Of a DNA stretch of 64,000 nt, positions 15,581 to 23,901 are shown piece after piece. Position 1 is the first letter of the stretch, and the number at the start of each line of letters is the position of its first letter. The DNA is from Pseudomonas sp. Ga0074129 (GTDB taxonomy: Bacteria; Pseudomonadota; Gammaproteobacteria; Pseudomonadales; Pseudomonadaceae). The notes beneath the pieces are model-generated. The model was given only the letters and a program-made list of their open reading frames with translations, was not told where the DNA came from and made no database searches. Made by a program: the position numbers and the translations under genes. Where the stretch lies: NCBI GenBank assembly GCA_001465025.1, contig LNDO01000091.1:1-64000 (forward strand). Reading direction: 5' to 3'.

Positions 15581-16482
15581 GCCGCTCCGGTGCCGGCTTC
15601 CAGCTTGCGCCAAAGCAACCTTACCGCTGCCTTGCGCACCAAGGCGCAGCGGTACAGGCGAATCTCCAACGGCACCCGCCACTGCGCGTCACCGCACACC
15701 ACCAACTCGCCGCGGGCCAGTTCGCCGGTCACGCTCAAGCGCGGCACCCAGGCCACGCCCATACCTTGCAGGGCCATGCTTTTCAGGCTGTCGGCCATCG
15801 CCGTTTCATACACCGTGGTTGAACGCAGCGCGCGCTGACGCAGCAGCAGATTGACCGAGCGCCCGAGAAAAGCCCCGGCGCTGTAGGCCAGCAACGGCAC
15901 ACTCTGGCCGTTGGACAGATCAAATAGCGGTGCACCGTCCTCGCCCACGGCACACACCGGGAGCATTTCGGTGCGGCCCAGATGCAGCGAGGGGAAGATC
16001 TCCGGGTCCATCTGCAGGGCAGCGTCCGGATCGTAGTAGGCGAGGATCAGGTCGCACGCACCTTCACGCAGCACATGCACCGCCTCCCCCACGTTAGTCG
16101 CCACCAATCGCGTGTTCAGCGGCAAGCCCTCGCGGCGTAGGCGGGCGATCCATGCTGGGAAGAAACCCAAGGTCAGCGAATGCGCAGCGGCAATCTGTAA
16201 CACCTCGCCCTGCTGGCCTTCAAGGTTGTGCAGATGGCGCACCACCTCGCCCAGCTGCTCGACCATGCTGCGTGCCGTGACCAGAAACAACTGGCCAGAT
16301 TCGGTCAATTCAATGGGCGTGCACGCGCGGTTGACCAGCGTCAGCCCGAGCATGTTCTCCAGGCTGCGAATCCGCCGACTAAACGCCGGCTGCGTGACAA
16401 AGCGCTTTTGCGCCGCCTGAGAGAAACTGCGGGTGGCGGCCAGGGTGACAAAGTCTTCCAGCCATTTGCTTTCGAGGTTCAT
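15577..16482 (-). CDS. LysR-family regulator, HypT-like
   Basis: A 301-residue LTTR. ATG 16482 (MNLESKWLEDFVTLAATRSF) is preferred because GGAGAAG precedes it; an in-frame ATG 30 bp up is out of register with the family. HTH about residues 18-40 (FSQAAQKRFVTQPAFSRRI), effector domain from about 90 (IAAAHSLTLGFFPAWI). The opening and this IAAAHSL segment resemble E. coli HypT/YjiE, the hypochlorite-responsive regulator. It is divergent from aspA, an arrangement I recall from P. aeruginosa PA5428-PA5429, so aspA may be a target. Its stop codon TAG is formed by the end of the adjacent MITE, so the original C-terminus may differ. Confidence 0.85.
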   Translation of the reverse strand: MNLESKWLEDFVTLAATRSFSQAAQKRFVTQPAFSRRIRSLENMLGLTLVNRACTPIELTESGQLFLVTARSMVEQLGEVVRHLHNLEGQQGEVLQIAAAHSLTLGFFPAWIARLRREGLPLNTRLVATNVGEAVHVLREGACDLILAYYDPDAALQMDPEIFPSLHLGRTEMLPVCAVGEDGAPLFDLSNGQSVPLLAYSAGAFLGRSVNLLLRQRALRSTTVYETAMADSLKSMALQGMGVAWVPRLSVTGELARGELVVCGDAQWRVPLEIRLYRCALVRKAAVRLLWRKLEAGTGAA

Positions 16483-16517
16483 CTCTTCTCCGTAAAGCCG
16501 ATATCGAGGCAAGGCAC

Positions 16518-16567
16518 TGTGGGAGGCGCTTCAGCGGCGACGGTCGCGGCTAAAGCTCCTCCCACAG
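16518..16567. repeat. REP hairpin (GTGGGAGGCGCTTCAGC ... GCTAAAGCTCCTCCCAC)
   Basis: A near-perfect long inverted repeat in the aspA/LysR intergenic region. Its left arm is the same sequence as at 11909. Typical Pseudomonas REP form. Confidence 0.75.
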
Positions 16568-16721
16568 GTACGTCGTACGCTCTGGTCAAGCGGCACGTCA
16601 CACCCACGTTATGCCGATTATGCATGACCCAGCGTTTAACAGCATTGGCCTTAATCCGCCTGAAACCCCTAATCTACGGCGCATCGCGGCCTTTGCCGTA
16701 TTTCCTGAGATGACCTTGATC

Positions 16722-18149
16722 ATGTCCGCTGCTGCATCCACTCGCCTTGAAAAAGACCTGCTTGGCACCCTCGACGTTCCTGCTGACGCCTATTACGGCA
16801 TCCAGACCCTGCGCGCCGTGCAGAACTTCCGCCTGTCCGGCGTGACGCTGTCGCATTACCCAAAACTGGTCATCGCCCTGGCCATGGTCAAGCAGGCCGC
16901 CGCCGACGCTAACCGCGAGCTGGGTCACCTCTCCGCCGCCAAGCACACAGCGATCAGCACCGCCTGTGCGCGCATTATTCAGGGTGAGTTTCACGAGCAG
17001 TTCGTGGTCGACATGATTCAGGGTGGCGCGGGCACTTCGACCAACATGAACGCCAACGAAGTCATCGCCAACATCGCGCTCGAGGCCATGGGCTTCGAAA
17101 AAGGTGACTACAAGCAGCTGCACCCGAACAATGACGTGAACATGGCGCAGTCGACCAACGACGCCTACCCAACCGCCATTCGCCTGGGCCTGCTGCTCGG
17201 TCATGAAAGCCTGCTGAGCGCATTGGATAAGCTGATCCAGTCGCTGTCGAAAAAGCATCTGGAGTTCAGCCACGTCCTGAAGATGGGCCGCACCCAGCTG
17301 CAAGACGCCGTGCCGATGACCCTTGGTCAGGAATTCCGCGCCTTCGCCACCACCCTCGGCGAAGACCTGCAGCACCTAAAACGCTTTGCCCCGACTCTGC
17401 TCACCGAAGTGAACTTGGGCGGCACCGCGATTGGCACCGGGATCAACGCCGACCCGCAGTACCAACTGCTGGCGGTCAAGCGCTTGGCGATTATCAGCGG
17501 CCACCCGCTTACGCCAGCCGCCGATTTGATCGAAGCCACCTCGGACATGGGCGCCTTTGTGCTGTTCTCCGGCATGCTCAAACGCACCGCGGTCAAACTG
17601 TCGAAGATGTGCAACGACCTGCGCCTACTCTCCAGCGGCCCGCGCACCGGCATCAACGAAATCAACCTGCCCGCGCGCCAGCCCGGCAGTTCGATCATGC
17701 CCGGCAAGGTCAACCCGGTGATCCCGGAAGCGGTCAACCAGGTAGCCTTCGAAGTGATCGGCAACGATCTGGCGCTGACCATGGCCGCTGAAGGTGGCCA
17801 ACTGCAGCTCAACGTGATGGAGCCGCTGATCGCCTACAAGATCTTCGACTCGATCCGCCTGCTGACCCGCGCCATGGATATGCTGCGCGAACTGTGCATC
17901 GACGGCATCACCGCCAACGAAGCGCGCTGCCGTGAACTGATGGAAAACTCCATCGGCCTGATCACCGCGCTTAACCCTTACATCGGCTACGAGAACGCCA
18001 CGCGCATCGCCAAAGTAGCGTTGGACAGCGGCCGTGGCGTGCTGGAGTTGGTGCGCGAAGAAAAGCTACTGGACGACGCCACCCTGGCTGACATCCTGCG
18101 CCCCGAAAACATGATCGCCCCGCGCTTGGCACCCCTGCTAAGCCACTGA
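16722..18149 (+). CDS. aspA: Aspartate ammonia-lyase (aspartase)
   Basis: A 475-residue fumarase/aspartase-superfamily enzyme converting L-aspartate to fumarate and ammonia. Diagnostic segments: TRLEKDLLGTLDVPADAYYG at the N-terminus, GGAGTSTNMNANEV, PNNDVNMAQSTND, and the signature loop GSSIMPGKVNP. The start MSAAAST at 16722 is chosen by family alignment; in-frame ATGs at 16710 and 16611 would add unconserved residues. It fits with the aspartate/glutamate uptake system just upstream. Confidence 0.95.
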   Translation: MSAAASTRLEKDLLGTLDVPADAYYGIQTLRAVQNFRLSGVTLSHYPKLVIALAMVKQAAADANRELGHLSAAKHTAISTACARIIQGEFHEQFVVDMIQGGAGTSTNMNANEVIANIALEAMGFEKGDYKQLHPNNDVNMAQSTNDAYPTAIRLGLLLGHESLLSALDKLIQSLSKKHLEFSHVLKMGRTQLQDAVPMTLGQEFRAFATTLGEDLQHLKRFAPTLLTEVNLGGTAIGTGINADPQYQLLAVKRLAIISGHPLTPAADLIEATSDMGAFVLFSGMLKRTAVKLSKMCNDLRLLSSGPRTGINEINLPARQPGSSIMPGKVNPVIPEAVNQVAFEVIGNDLALTMAAEGGQLQLNVMEPLIAYKIFDSIRLLTRAMDMLRELCIDGITANEARCRELMENSIGLITALNPYIGYENATRIAKVALDSGRGVLELVREEKLLDDATLADILRPENMIAPRLAPLLSH

Positions 18150-18191
18150 CATAGCCTGCTGTAACGGAGGATGTCCCCCCTCCGCTTCCCA

Positions 18192-18217
18192 GGGATGGCT
18201 TCGGCCATCCCTTTTTT
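18192..18217 (+). terminator. Rho-independent terminator of aspA
   Basis: GGGATGGC-TTCG-GCCATCCC followed by TTTTTT; a perfect 8-bp stem with a UUCG-type loop. Confidence 0.95.
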
Positions 18218-18320
18218 GTGGGCGCATATGCCGTGCGCCATCACTTCTCAGCGCTGCACACAGGTCTTACAACGGACCGCGACTCAACCTAGCATGGCGC
18301 ATCAGCTCAGGAGCCCGCCC

Positions 18321-18971
18321 ATGTACACGCCCGCCGCCTTTCGCCAGGACGACCTCGCCACACTGCACCAGCAGATGCTCGCCACGCGCCTGCCGACGCT
18401 GGTCAGCCATGGTGCGCAGGGTTTGCTCGCCAGCCATTTGCCGTTGCTACTGGACGCAGACGAAGGGCCCTATGGCACGCTGTACGGCCACTTCGCCAAG
18501 GCCAACCCGCAGTGGCGCGATTTGGCTGACGGCAGCCCGGCGCTGGTGATCTTACAGGGCGCGGAAGCCTATATCAGCCCGTCTTGGTACGCCGCCAAGG
18601 CCGAGCACGGCAAGGTGGTGCCGACCTGGAATTACATCAGCGTGCAGGCCCATGGCCGCGCCGAGGTGTTTGAGGACGCCGAGCGCCTGCTGAATCTGGT
18701 CAGCCGCCTCAGCGATCAGCACGAAGCCGAGCGCCCGCGGCCTTGGGCGGTGAGCGATGCGCCGCGCGAGTACATCGACAGCATGCTGCGCGCTATCGTC
18801 GGCTTCGCCTTGCCCATCGAACGCCTGGAGGGTAAATGGAAGCTCGGACAGAACCGCAGCCAGGCTGACCAAACGGGCATGCGCGAAGGTCTGCTCGCCA
18901 GCCCAGACCCACGCGACCGCGAATTGGCCGCGCAGATCAACCGCTCAACCATGCCCAAGGAAGCGCCATGA
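18321..18971 (+). CDS. PaiB-like FMN-binding protein
   Basis: A 216-residue protein with the PaiB-type N-terminus (MYTPAAFRQDD), GPYGTLYGHFAKANPQW, a substrate-site region ALVILQGAEAYISPSWY and the C-terminal IVGFALPIERLEGKWKLGQNRS. The family has a split-barrel flavin-reductase fold and was named after Bacillus PaiB, described as a negative regulator; its enzymatic role is unclear. ATG 18321 follows an AGGAG box. It overlaps the following GNAT gene by 4 bp, recalling the PaiA (acetyltransferase)/PaiB pairing of Bacillus. Confidence 0.85.
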   Translation: MYTPAAFRQDDLATLHQQMLATRLPTLVSHGAQGLLASHLPLLLDADEGPYGTLYGHFAKANPQWRDLADGSPALVILQGAEAYISPSWYAAKAEHGKVVPTWNYISVQAHGRAEVFEDAERLLNLVSRLSDQHEAERPRPWAVSDAPREYIDSMLRAIVGFALPIERLEGKWKLGQNRSQADQTGMREGLLASPDPRDRELAAQINRSTMPKEAP

Positions 18972-19651
18972 CCCCGTCGACCTTGCTCGATTGGCAACCC
19001 GCAGCAACCCCGCCCCGCACTGCCTTAAATGGCCACTATGTGTGCCTTGAACCGCTTGACTCGGCGCGCCATAGCGACGAGCTGTGGCAGGCGCTGCAAG
19101 GCCCGGACAGCGACCCGGCGCTCTGGGATTACCTGCCCTACGGCCCGTTCAACGAACGCGCGGCCTTCGATGCGTGGTTAAGCAGCCATGCCGCCAGTGA
19201 CGACCCGCTGTTCTTTAGCGTGATTGACCTGCGCCAGCAGCGCGCCGTCGGCCTGCTCAGCCTGATGCGCATCGTCCCCGCGGACGGCTGCATCGAGATC
19301 GGCCATGTGATCTTCGGTGCCCCCATGCAGCGCAGCCCGGCATCGACCGAGGCGGTGTACCTGCTGGCCAAGCTAGCGTTTGCCACGCTGGGTTACCGTC
19401 GTCTGGAATGGAAGTGCGACGCGGCCAACGCCCGCTCCATGCACGCGGCCAAACGCCTGGGCTTTAGTTACGAGGGCTTGTTTCGTCAGCACATGGTGCG
19501 CAAAGGGCGTAATCGCGACACCGCTTGGTATTCGATCATCGACCGCGAATGGCCTGCCCTGGCCATCGGCTTTGAGCGCTGGCTGGCGGCGGATAACTTC
19601 GACGCCTGTGCACAACAGAAACAGCGCCTAGAAGATATTATGAGGAAATAA
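18968..19651 (+). CDS. GNAT N-acetyltransferase, RimJ/RimL type
   Basis: A 227-residue acetyltransferase. Visible are the RimJ/RimL-like N-terminus (ALNGHYVCLEPLDSARHSDEL), the strand pair AVGLLSLMRI...GCIEIGHVIFG, the acetyl-CoA-binding helix region YLLAKLAFATLGYRRLEWKC and the motif NARSMHAAKRLGFSYEG. Substrate unknown (protein N-termini, amino groups or a polyamine). Coupled to the PaiB-like gene by a 4-bp overlap. Confidence 0.85.
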   Translation: MTPSTLLDWQPAATPPRTALNGHYVCLEPLDSARHSDELWQALQGPDSDPALWDYLPYGPFNERAAFDAWLSSHAASDDPLFFSVIDLRQQRAVGLLSLMRIVPADGCIEIGHVIFGAPMQRSPASTEAVYLLAKLAFATLGYRRLEWKCDAANARSMHAAKRLGFSYEGLFRQHMVRKGRNRDTAWYSIIDREWPALAIGFERWLAADNFDACAQQKQRLEDIMRK

Positions 19652-19654
19652 AGA

Positions 19655-19692
19655 GTAGGTTGGCGTTGAGCGCAGCGAAGCCCAACGCTGCA
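19655..19692. repeat. Short dispersed repeat (GTTGGCGTTGAGCGCAGCGAAGCCCAACGC)
   Basis: An imperfect inverted repeat, GTTGGCGTTGAGC ... GAAGCCCAACGC, between the converging GNAT and XRE genes. The 'GGCTTCGCTGCGCTCAACGCC' type is common between Pseudomonas genes. It may act as a bidirectional terminator. Confidence 0.5.
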
Positions 19693-19745
19693 CCCGGCCT
19701 CGACGCGTACGCGGCTTGGGCCACCCGCATCATGCGATCAACCGC

Positions 19746-20564
19746 TTATTCGATCTCAAACAAACCATGACGAATCTGCGCGCCGGCCAGGCGCTGGCGG
19801 ATATCGGCGTCGATGCGCGGGTCGTCTGGGCTGTAGAGCATCACTTGGCGGTAGGCGTTGACCCGGTTGATCTCGGTGCCTAGGTATTCCCAGACCACAC
19901 GGGTGCACGCCGGGGTGCGCAGGTCGCCGCTGGACACACCGGTCTTCAGGCCGTTCAAGCGGGTGATGCGACTCTTGTAGCTGGGAATCAGGATGGTTTG
20001 GCTCATTTCGTTGCCGGTCAGCGACTCGTAGTCGATGAGAAACAGCCGGTCTTGCAGGTAGAACGCCGCGCCTAGGTAGCGACAGCGCACCCAGTCTTCG
20101 GCCTTGCCACTGTCGGCGCGCGACGGTTCCTGACGCTCCTGGCGTTCAAAAAGAAAGCTGCCGCGCTCCTCACGCAGGTGCACCAGCGACAACAGAATCT
20201 GCCCCGGCACCGACATGCAGTTGGCGTACTCGAAGTAATAACCGCAGTAACGCGACAGGCTACTGGAGTGCTCGCCCAGCGGTTGAAACAACTCCAACAG
20301 CGGATCGCTTGGCAGGCGGGTGTCATGGCTGCCGATGCGCGCACCAATCAGGTCGGCAAACTGCTCGGCCGGCAGGTTCAGTTCATAAGCCTCGACACCA
20401 AAAAAATCGCAAATGCGCTTGAGGTTGAAGGCCGTCGGTCGGCTCTGCCCGCTGAGGTACTTATTGAACTGGGCGCGATTGATGGTGAGTTTGCGGCAAA
20501 CCTCGGCAATTGACCGGTAATGGCTGCACAACAGCTTTAGATTGGGCCCTAGATGGTCAGGCAT
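19746..20564 (-). CDS. XRE-family transcriptional regulator with a large C-terminal domain
   Basis: A 272-residue protein with an N-terminal Cro/CI-type HTH (about residues 8-62: RSIAEVCRKLTINRAQFNKYLSGQSRPTAFNLKRICDFFGV) and a roughly 200-residue C-terminal region I do not recognise. ATG 20564 follows CAGGAA; an in-frame codon 111 bp further up would place unrelated residues before the HTH. It is divergent from the AGCS alanine/glycine symporter, with about 150 bp between them, so the symporter is a plausible target. Confidence 0.8.
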   Translation of the reverse strand: MPDHLGPNLKLLCSHYRSIAEVCRKLTINRAQFNKYLSGQSRPTAFNLKRICDFFGVEAYELNLPAEQFADLIGARIGSHDTRLPSDPLLELFQPLGEHSSSLSRYCGYYFEYANCMSVPGQILLSLVHLREERGSFLFERQERQEPSRADSGKAEDWVRCRYLGAAFYLQDRLFLIDYESLTGNEMSQTILIPSYKSRITRLNGLKTGVSSGDLRTPACTRVVWEYLGTEINRVNAYRQVMLYSPDDPRIDADIRQRLAGAQIRHGLFEIE

Positions 20565-20590
20565 GGCAGATTCCTGGTGATGCGAGCGAC

Positions 20591-20639
20591 GCAATTTTAG
20601 CATCAACTCGCGCCAAGTCGACGCCACCCGCGAAATTGC
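20591..20639. promoter_or_regulatory. Separated inverted half-sites between the XRE regulator and the symporter
   Basis: GCAATTT (20591-20597) and AAATTGC (20633-20639) are exact complements 42 bp apart (centre to centre) in the divergent promoter region. They could be a pair of operator half-sites for the XRE protein. The match is short and may be chance. Confidence 0.3.
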
Positions 20640-20716
20640 ATGGACAGCGCGTCTGCTCAACCATTCGGGTCCCACGCATATTCCCTTCTCAAAACAACAA
20701 GAGAGACCTCACTGCC

Positions 20717-22159
20717 ATGCTCGATATTCTTAACGACCTGCTCTGGAGCAAGGTCCTCATCGTTGCCCTCGTCGGCCTCGGGCTGTACTTCTCGATTCGC
20801 TCGCGTTTTGTCCAATTCCGTTACTTCGGCGACATGTTCCGCATCTTCGCTGAAGCATTCGAGCGTCAACCCGGCCAGCTCAGTTCGTTCCAGGCACTGA
20901 TGCTCTCAGTAGCCGGGCGTGTGGGTGCAGGTAATATCGCCGGTGTGGCGGTCGCCATCATGCTCGGTGGCCCCGGTGCGATCTTTTGGATGTGGGTTGT
21001 GGCGCTGCTGGGTATGGCTACCAGCTATTTCGAATGCTCCCTGGCGCAGCTGTACAAGCGCCGCCAGGCAGATGGCACTTACCGGGGCGGCCCCGCTTTT
21101 TACATCTTGCACGGCCTGGGTCAGCGCTGGATGGCAGTTACCTTCTCGATCCTGCTGTTGGTGACTTTCGGTTTTGGCTTCAACGCTGTTCAGTCCTACA
21201 CCGTCGCCACCTCATTGCATGACACCTTCGGGTTACCGACTTATGTCAGCGGCTTGGCACTGGTGGCCATAATCGGCTTGATCATTTTTGGCGGCATCAA
21301 GCGCATTGCCAGCATGGCTGACGTGCTGGTACCGATCATGGCGTTCTCCTACATCGGCATGGCGCTGGTTGTGCTGGGCATGAACATTACCGAAGTGCCG
21401 GAAACCCTGTCCCTGATCGTACGCAGTGCCTTTGGTCTTGAGCCAGCGTTCGCCGGCGGTATCGGTGCGGCCATTATGATGGGCGTGAAGCGCGGCCTGT
21501 TCTCCAACGAAGCGGGCCTGGGCAGTGCGCCCAACGTCGCGGCAGTGGCTGAAGTCAAACACCCGGCCGCACAAGGTATCGTGCAGTCGCTGAGCGTGTT
21601 CATCGACACCATTTTGGTGTGCACCAGCACCGCACTGATCATCCTGCTCTCGGGCGTTTACCAGCCGGGTAGTGAAATGGCAGGCGTTGTCCTGACCCAA
21701 ACAGCCCTGGCCGCCGAAGTGGGTGAATGGGGTCGGGTGTTCGTCAGCATGGCGCTACTGCTCTTCGTCTTCACCACGCTGGTTTACAACTATTACCTGG
21801 GTGAGAACGCCCTGAGCTTCTTCAGCAAGAAGAACTGGTTGTTACAAGCGTACCGTGTGATGGTGATTGCATTGGTGCTGTGGGGTTCTATGCAGGACCT
21901 GTCGACTGTATTCGGCTTTGCCGATGTGACCATGGGCTTGCTGGCCTTGGTCAACCTGACGGCGATGTTCCTGCTGTTCAAAACGGGCCTGCGCCTGATG
22001 CGCGACTACGACAGCCAGATCAAAGCCGGTGTAGAGTCGCCTGTATTTGACGCGAAGAACTTCGCAGACCTGGACCTCGACCCCGCTGCATGGCCGAGCA
22101 AAGGCAACGCTGCGACGGTTAATGCCGCAGAGGCAAGCAACGTGGCACACCAGCGCTAA
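20717..22159 (+). CDS. Alanine/glycine:cation symporter (AGCS family)
   Basis: A 480-residue transporter with about ten membrane helices. AGCS hallmarks are visible: MLSVAGRVGAGNIAGVAVAIMLGGPGAIFWMW (helix 2-3), GGPAFYILHGLG, KRGLFSNEAGLGSAPN (the family signature) and SVFIDTILVCTSTALIILLSG. It imports alanine or glycine with Na+. ATG 20717 gives the usual N-terminus (MLDILNDLLWSKVLI). It ends in a strong terminator before ansA. Confidence 0.92.
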   Translation: MLDILNDLLWSKVLIVALVGLGLYFSIRSRFVQFRYFGDMFRIFAEAFERQPGQLSSFQALMLSVAGRVGAGNIAGVAVAIMLGGPGAIFWMWVVALLGMATSYFECSLAQLYKRRQADGTYRGGPAFYILHGLGQRWMAVTFSILLLVTFGFGFNAVQSYTVATSLHDTFGLPTYVSGLALVAIIGLIIFGGIKRIASMADVLVPIMAFSYIGMALVVLGMNITEVPETLSLIVRSAFGLEPAFAGGIGAAIMMGVKRGLFSNEAGLGSAPNVAAVAEVKHPAAQGIVQSLSVFIDTILVCTSTALIILLSGVYQPGSEMAGVVLTQTALAAEVGEWGRVFVSMALLLFVFTTLVYNYYLGENALSFFSKKNWLLQAYRVMVIALVLWGSMQDLSTVFGFADVTMGLLALVNLTAMFLLFKTGLRLMRDYDSQIKAGVESPVFDAKNFADLDLDPAAWPSKGNAATVNAAEASNVAHQR

Positions 22160-22182
22160 GCGTTTGAAAAGATGTTAAAAAA

Positions 22183-22204
22183 CAGGGGGCTTGGCCCCCT
22201 GTTT
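22183..22204 (+). terminator. Rho-independent terminator after the AGCS symporter
   Basis: CAGGGGGC-TTG-GCCCCCTG with an A-run before and TTT after; perfect 8-bp stem. Confidence 0.88.
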
Positions 22205-22240
22205 GCTTATAAGAACAATAGAAATCACGGAGACCCCACG

Positions 22241-23227
22241 ATGGGTTGCAAACAACTTCTGGTGCTCTACACCGGTGGCACCATCGGCATGCAGATGAGT
22301 ACAGCTGGCCTGGCCCCGGCGTCTGGTTTTGAAGCGCGTATGCGCACGCAACAAGCCCTGCAAGACCAACCCCTGCCACAGTGGCAATTCCGCGAGCTGT
22401 TGCCGCCGATTGATAGCGCCAATATGCAGCAGCGCAACTGGCTGGCGATGGGCGCGGCCATTCGCGCCGGGGTTGAACAAGACGGCTGCGATGGCGTACT
22501 GCTGTTGCACGGCACCGACACCCTGGCCTACAGCGCCGCCGCGTTGAGCTTTTTGCTGTTGGGCTTGCCGGTGCCGGTTGTGCTCAGCGGCTCGATGCTG
22601 CCAGCCGGTGCAGAAGGCAGCGATGCCTGGGGCAACCTGTTCGGCGCGATGAGCGCATTGCATGACGGCATCGCGCCGGGCGTGCACCTGTATTTCAACG
22701 GTGCGCTGCTGCACGGGGCGCGGGTCAGCAAGCTGCGCAGCGATGCCTTTGATGCCTTCCACGTGCTGCCGCGCCTGCGTCAAAGCCCGCGTGCCGAGCA
22801 CATTCCGGCCAGCATCGACTTTCGCCAGCCGCGTCAGCCGGTCAACCTGGCGGTGCTGCCGTTCTACCCCGGCATTCAGGCGAGCCACCTACGCGCGCTG
22901 CTCAACAGCGGCGTGCAGGGCTTGGTGCTGGAATGCTACGGCAGCGGCACTGGCCCGGCCGATGACGCCGAACTACTCGGCGAACTCAAGGCCGCGCATG
23001 AACGCGGTGTGGTCCTGGCAGCCATCAGCCAATGCCCGCACGGCCATGTGGAATTTGGTGTGTATGCGGCAGGCAGCCAAATGGCCAGCGCCGGGCTTAT
23101 CTCCGCTGGCGGCATGACCCGTGAAGCGGCGCTGGGCAAGCTGTTCGCCCTGCTCGGTGCGGGCCTATCGCCCACCGACGTGGCACACTGGTTTGCCATT
23201 GACCTGTGTGGTGAGCGCGCGGATTGA
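22241..23227 (+). CDS. ansA: L-asparaginase, type I (cytoplasmic)
   Basis: A 328-residue asparaginase with both signatures: LVLYTGGTIGMQ at residues 7-18 (first catalytic Thr) and LLLHGTDTLAYSAAALSF around residue 88 (second Thr-Asp-Lys set). There is no signal peptide, so it is the cytoplasmic low-affinity type, producing aspartate and ammonia. An HG-type ribosome site (CACGGAGA) precedes ATG 22241. It fits the surrounding aspartate/glutamate metabolism genes. Confidence 0.9.
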   Translation: MGCKQLLVLYTGGTIGMQMSTAGLAPASGFEARMRTQQALQDQPLPQWQFRELLPPIDSANMQQRNWLAMGAAIRAGVEQDGCDGVLLLHGTDTLAYSAAALSFLLLGLPVPVVLSGSMLPAGAEGSDAWGNLFGAMSALHDGIAPGVHLYFNGALLHGARVSKLRSDAFDAFHVLPRLRQSPRAEHIPASIDFRQPRQPVNLAVLPFYPGIQASHLRALLNSGVQGLVLECYGSGTGPADDAELLGELKAAHERGVVLAAISQCPHGHVEFGVYAAGSQMASAGLISAGGMTREAALGKLFALLGAGLSPTDVAHWFAIDLCGERAD

Positions 23228-23303
23228 AGGATGCGGGCTTGCAGCTAGGCTGCAAGAGCCGCTGTCCGATCTAAAGGCTTTGCCCCAGTAAGGAGTGACC
23301 CGC

Positions 23304-23759
23304 ATGACCGTTCGCATTCCCGTTGAAATCCGCCCGGTGAGCAGTGCCGACCATGCCGCCTGGTTGCCGCTGTGGCAGGGCTACCAGCGCTTCTACATGA
23401 CCGAGATTGCCGCTGCGACCAGCGACCTGACCTGGCAGCGCTTCCTTGACCCGGCCGAACCACTGCACGCCGCCCTCGCCTGGCATGAAGGCCAAGCCAT
23501 CGGCCTGGTGCACTGGATTTACCACCGCTCGACCTGGACGCCCGGCGACTACTGCTACCTGCAAGACTTGTTCATCGCCAAAAACATCCGCAGCAGCGGC
23601 GCAGGTCGCCAACTCATCGAGCATGTGTATCAGCAGGCCAAAGCCCAGGGCTGCTCACGCACCTACTGGCTGACCCACGAGAGCAACAGCCGCGCCATGC
23701 TGCTGTATGAACGCATCGCCGAGCGCTCGGGGTTTATTCAGTACCGTAAAGTCTTCTAA
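23304..23759 (+). CDS. GNAT N-acetyltransferase
   Basis: A 151-residue single-domain acetyltransferase: N-terminal strand IPVEIRPVSSADHAAWLPLWQGY, core YCYLQDLFIAKNIRSSGAGRQLIEHVYQQAK (acetyl-CoA pyrophosphate loop R-x-x-G-x-G/A), then THESNSRAMLLYERIAERSGFIQY. Start ATG 23304, 9 bp after AAGGAG; GTG 23295 would abut the ribosome site. Substrate unknown. Confidence 0.85.
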   Translation: MTVRIPVEIRPVSSADHAAWLPLWQGYQRFYMTEIAAATSDLTWQRFLDPAEPLHAALAWHEGQAIGLVHWIYHRSTWTPGDYCYLQDLFIAKNIRSSGAGRQLIEHVYQQAKAQGCSRTYWLTHESNSRAMLLYERIAERSGFIQYRKVF

Positions 23760-23901
23760 GCCCGACCGCCTTGCTGCCACCGCCTCAGGCGGTTATCGTC
23801 ACGTCCATGCCCGGCCACTTGCGCCGGTGCACACCTGGATCAGCAGACAGGGTGAACACTGAGCTGGCTAACCTGAACCTAACTTCAGAGGAGCCAACTC
23901 A

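Noticed and set aside
15365-15682. A 105-codon open frame on the minus strand through the MITE
   Set aside because: It lies mostly inside the repeat and antiparallel or out of frame to the LysR gene. Similar frames are annotated in many genomes only because the repeat is open; there is no ribosome site.
20565-20716. Glycine riboswitch before the alanine/glycine symporter
   Set aside because: The leader lacks the conserved glycine aptamer core and is only about 150 bp, shared with a divergent promoter.
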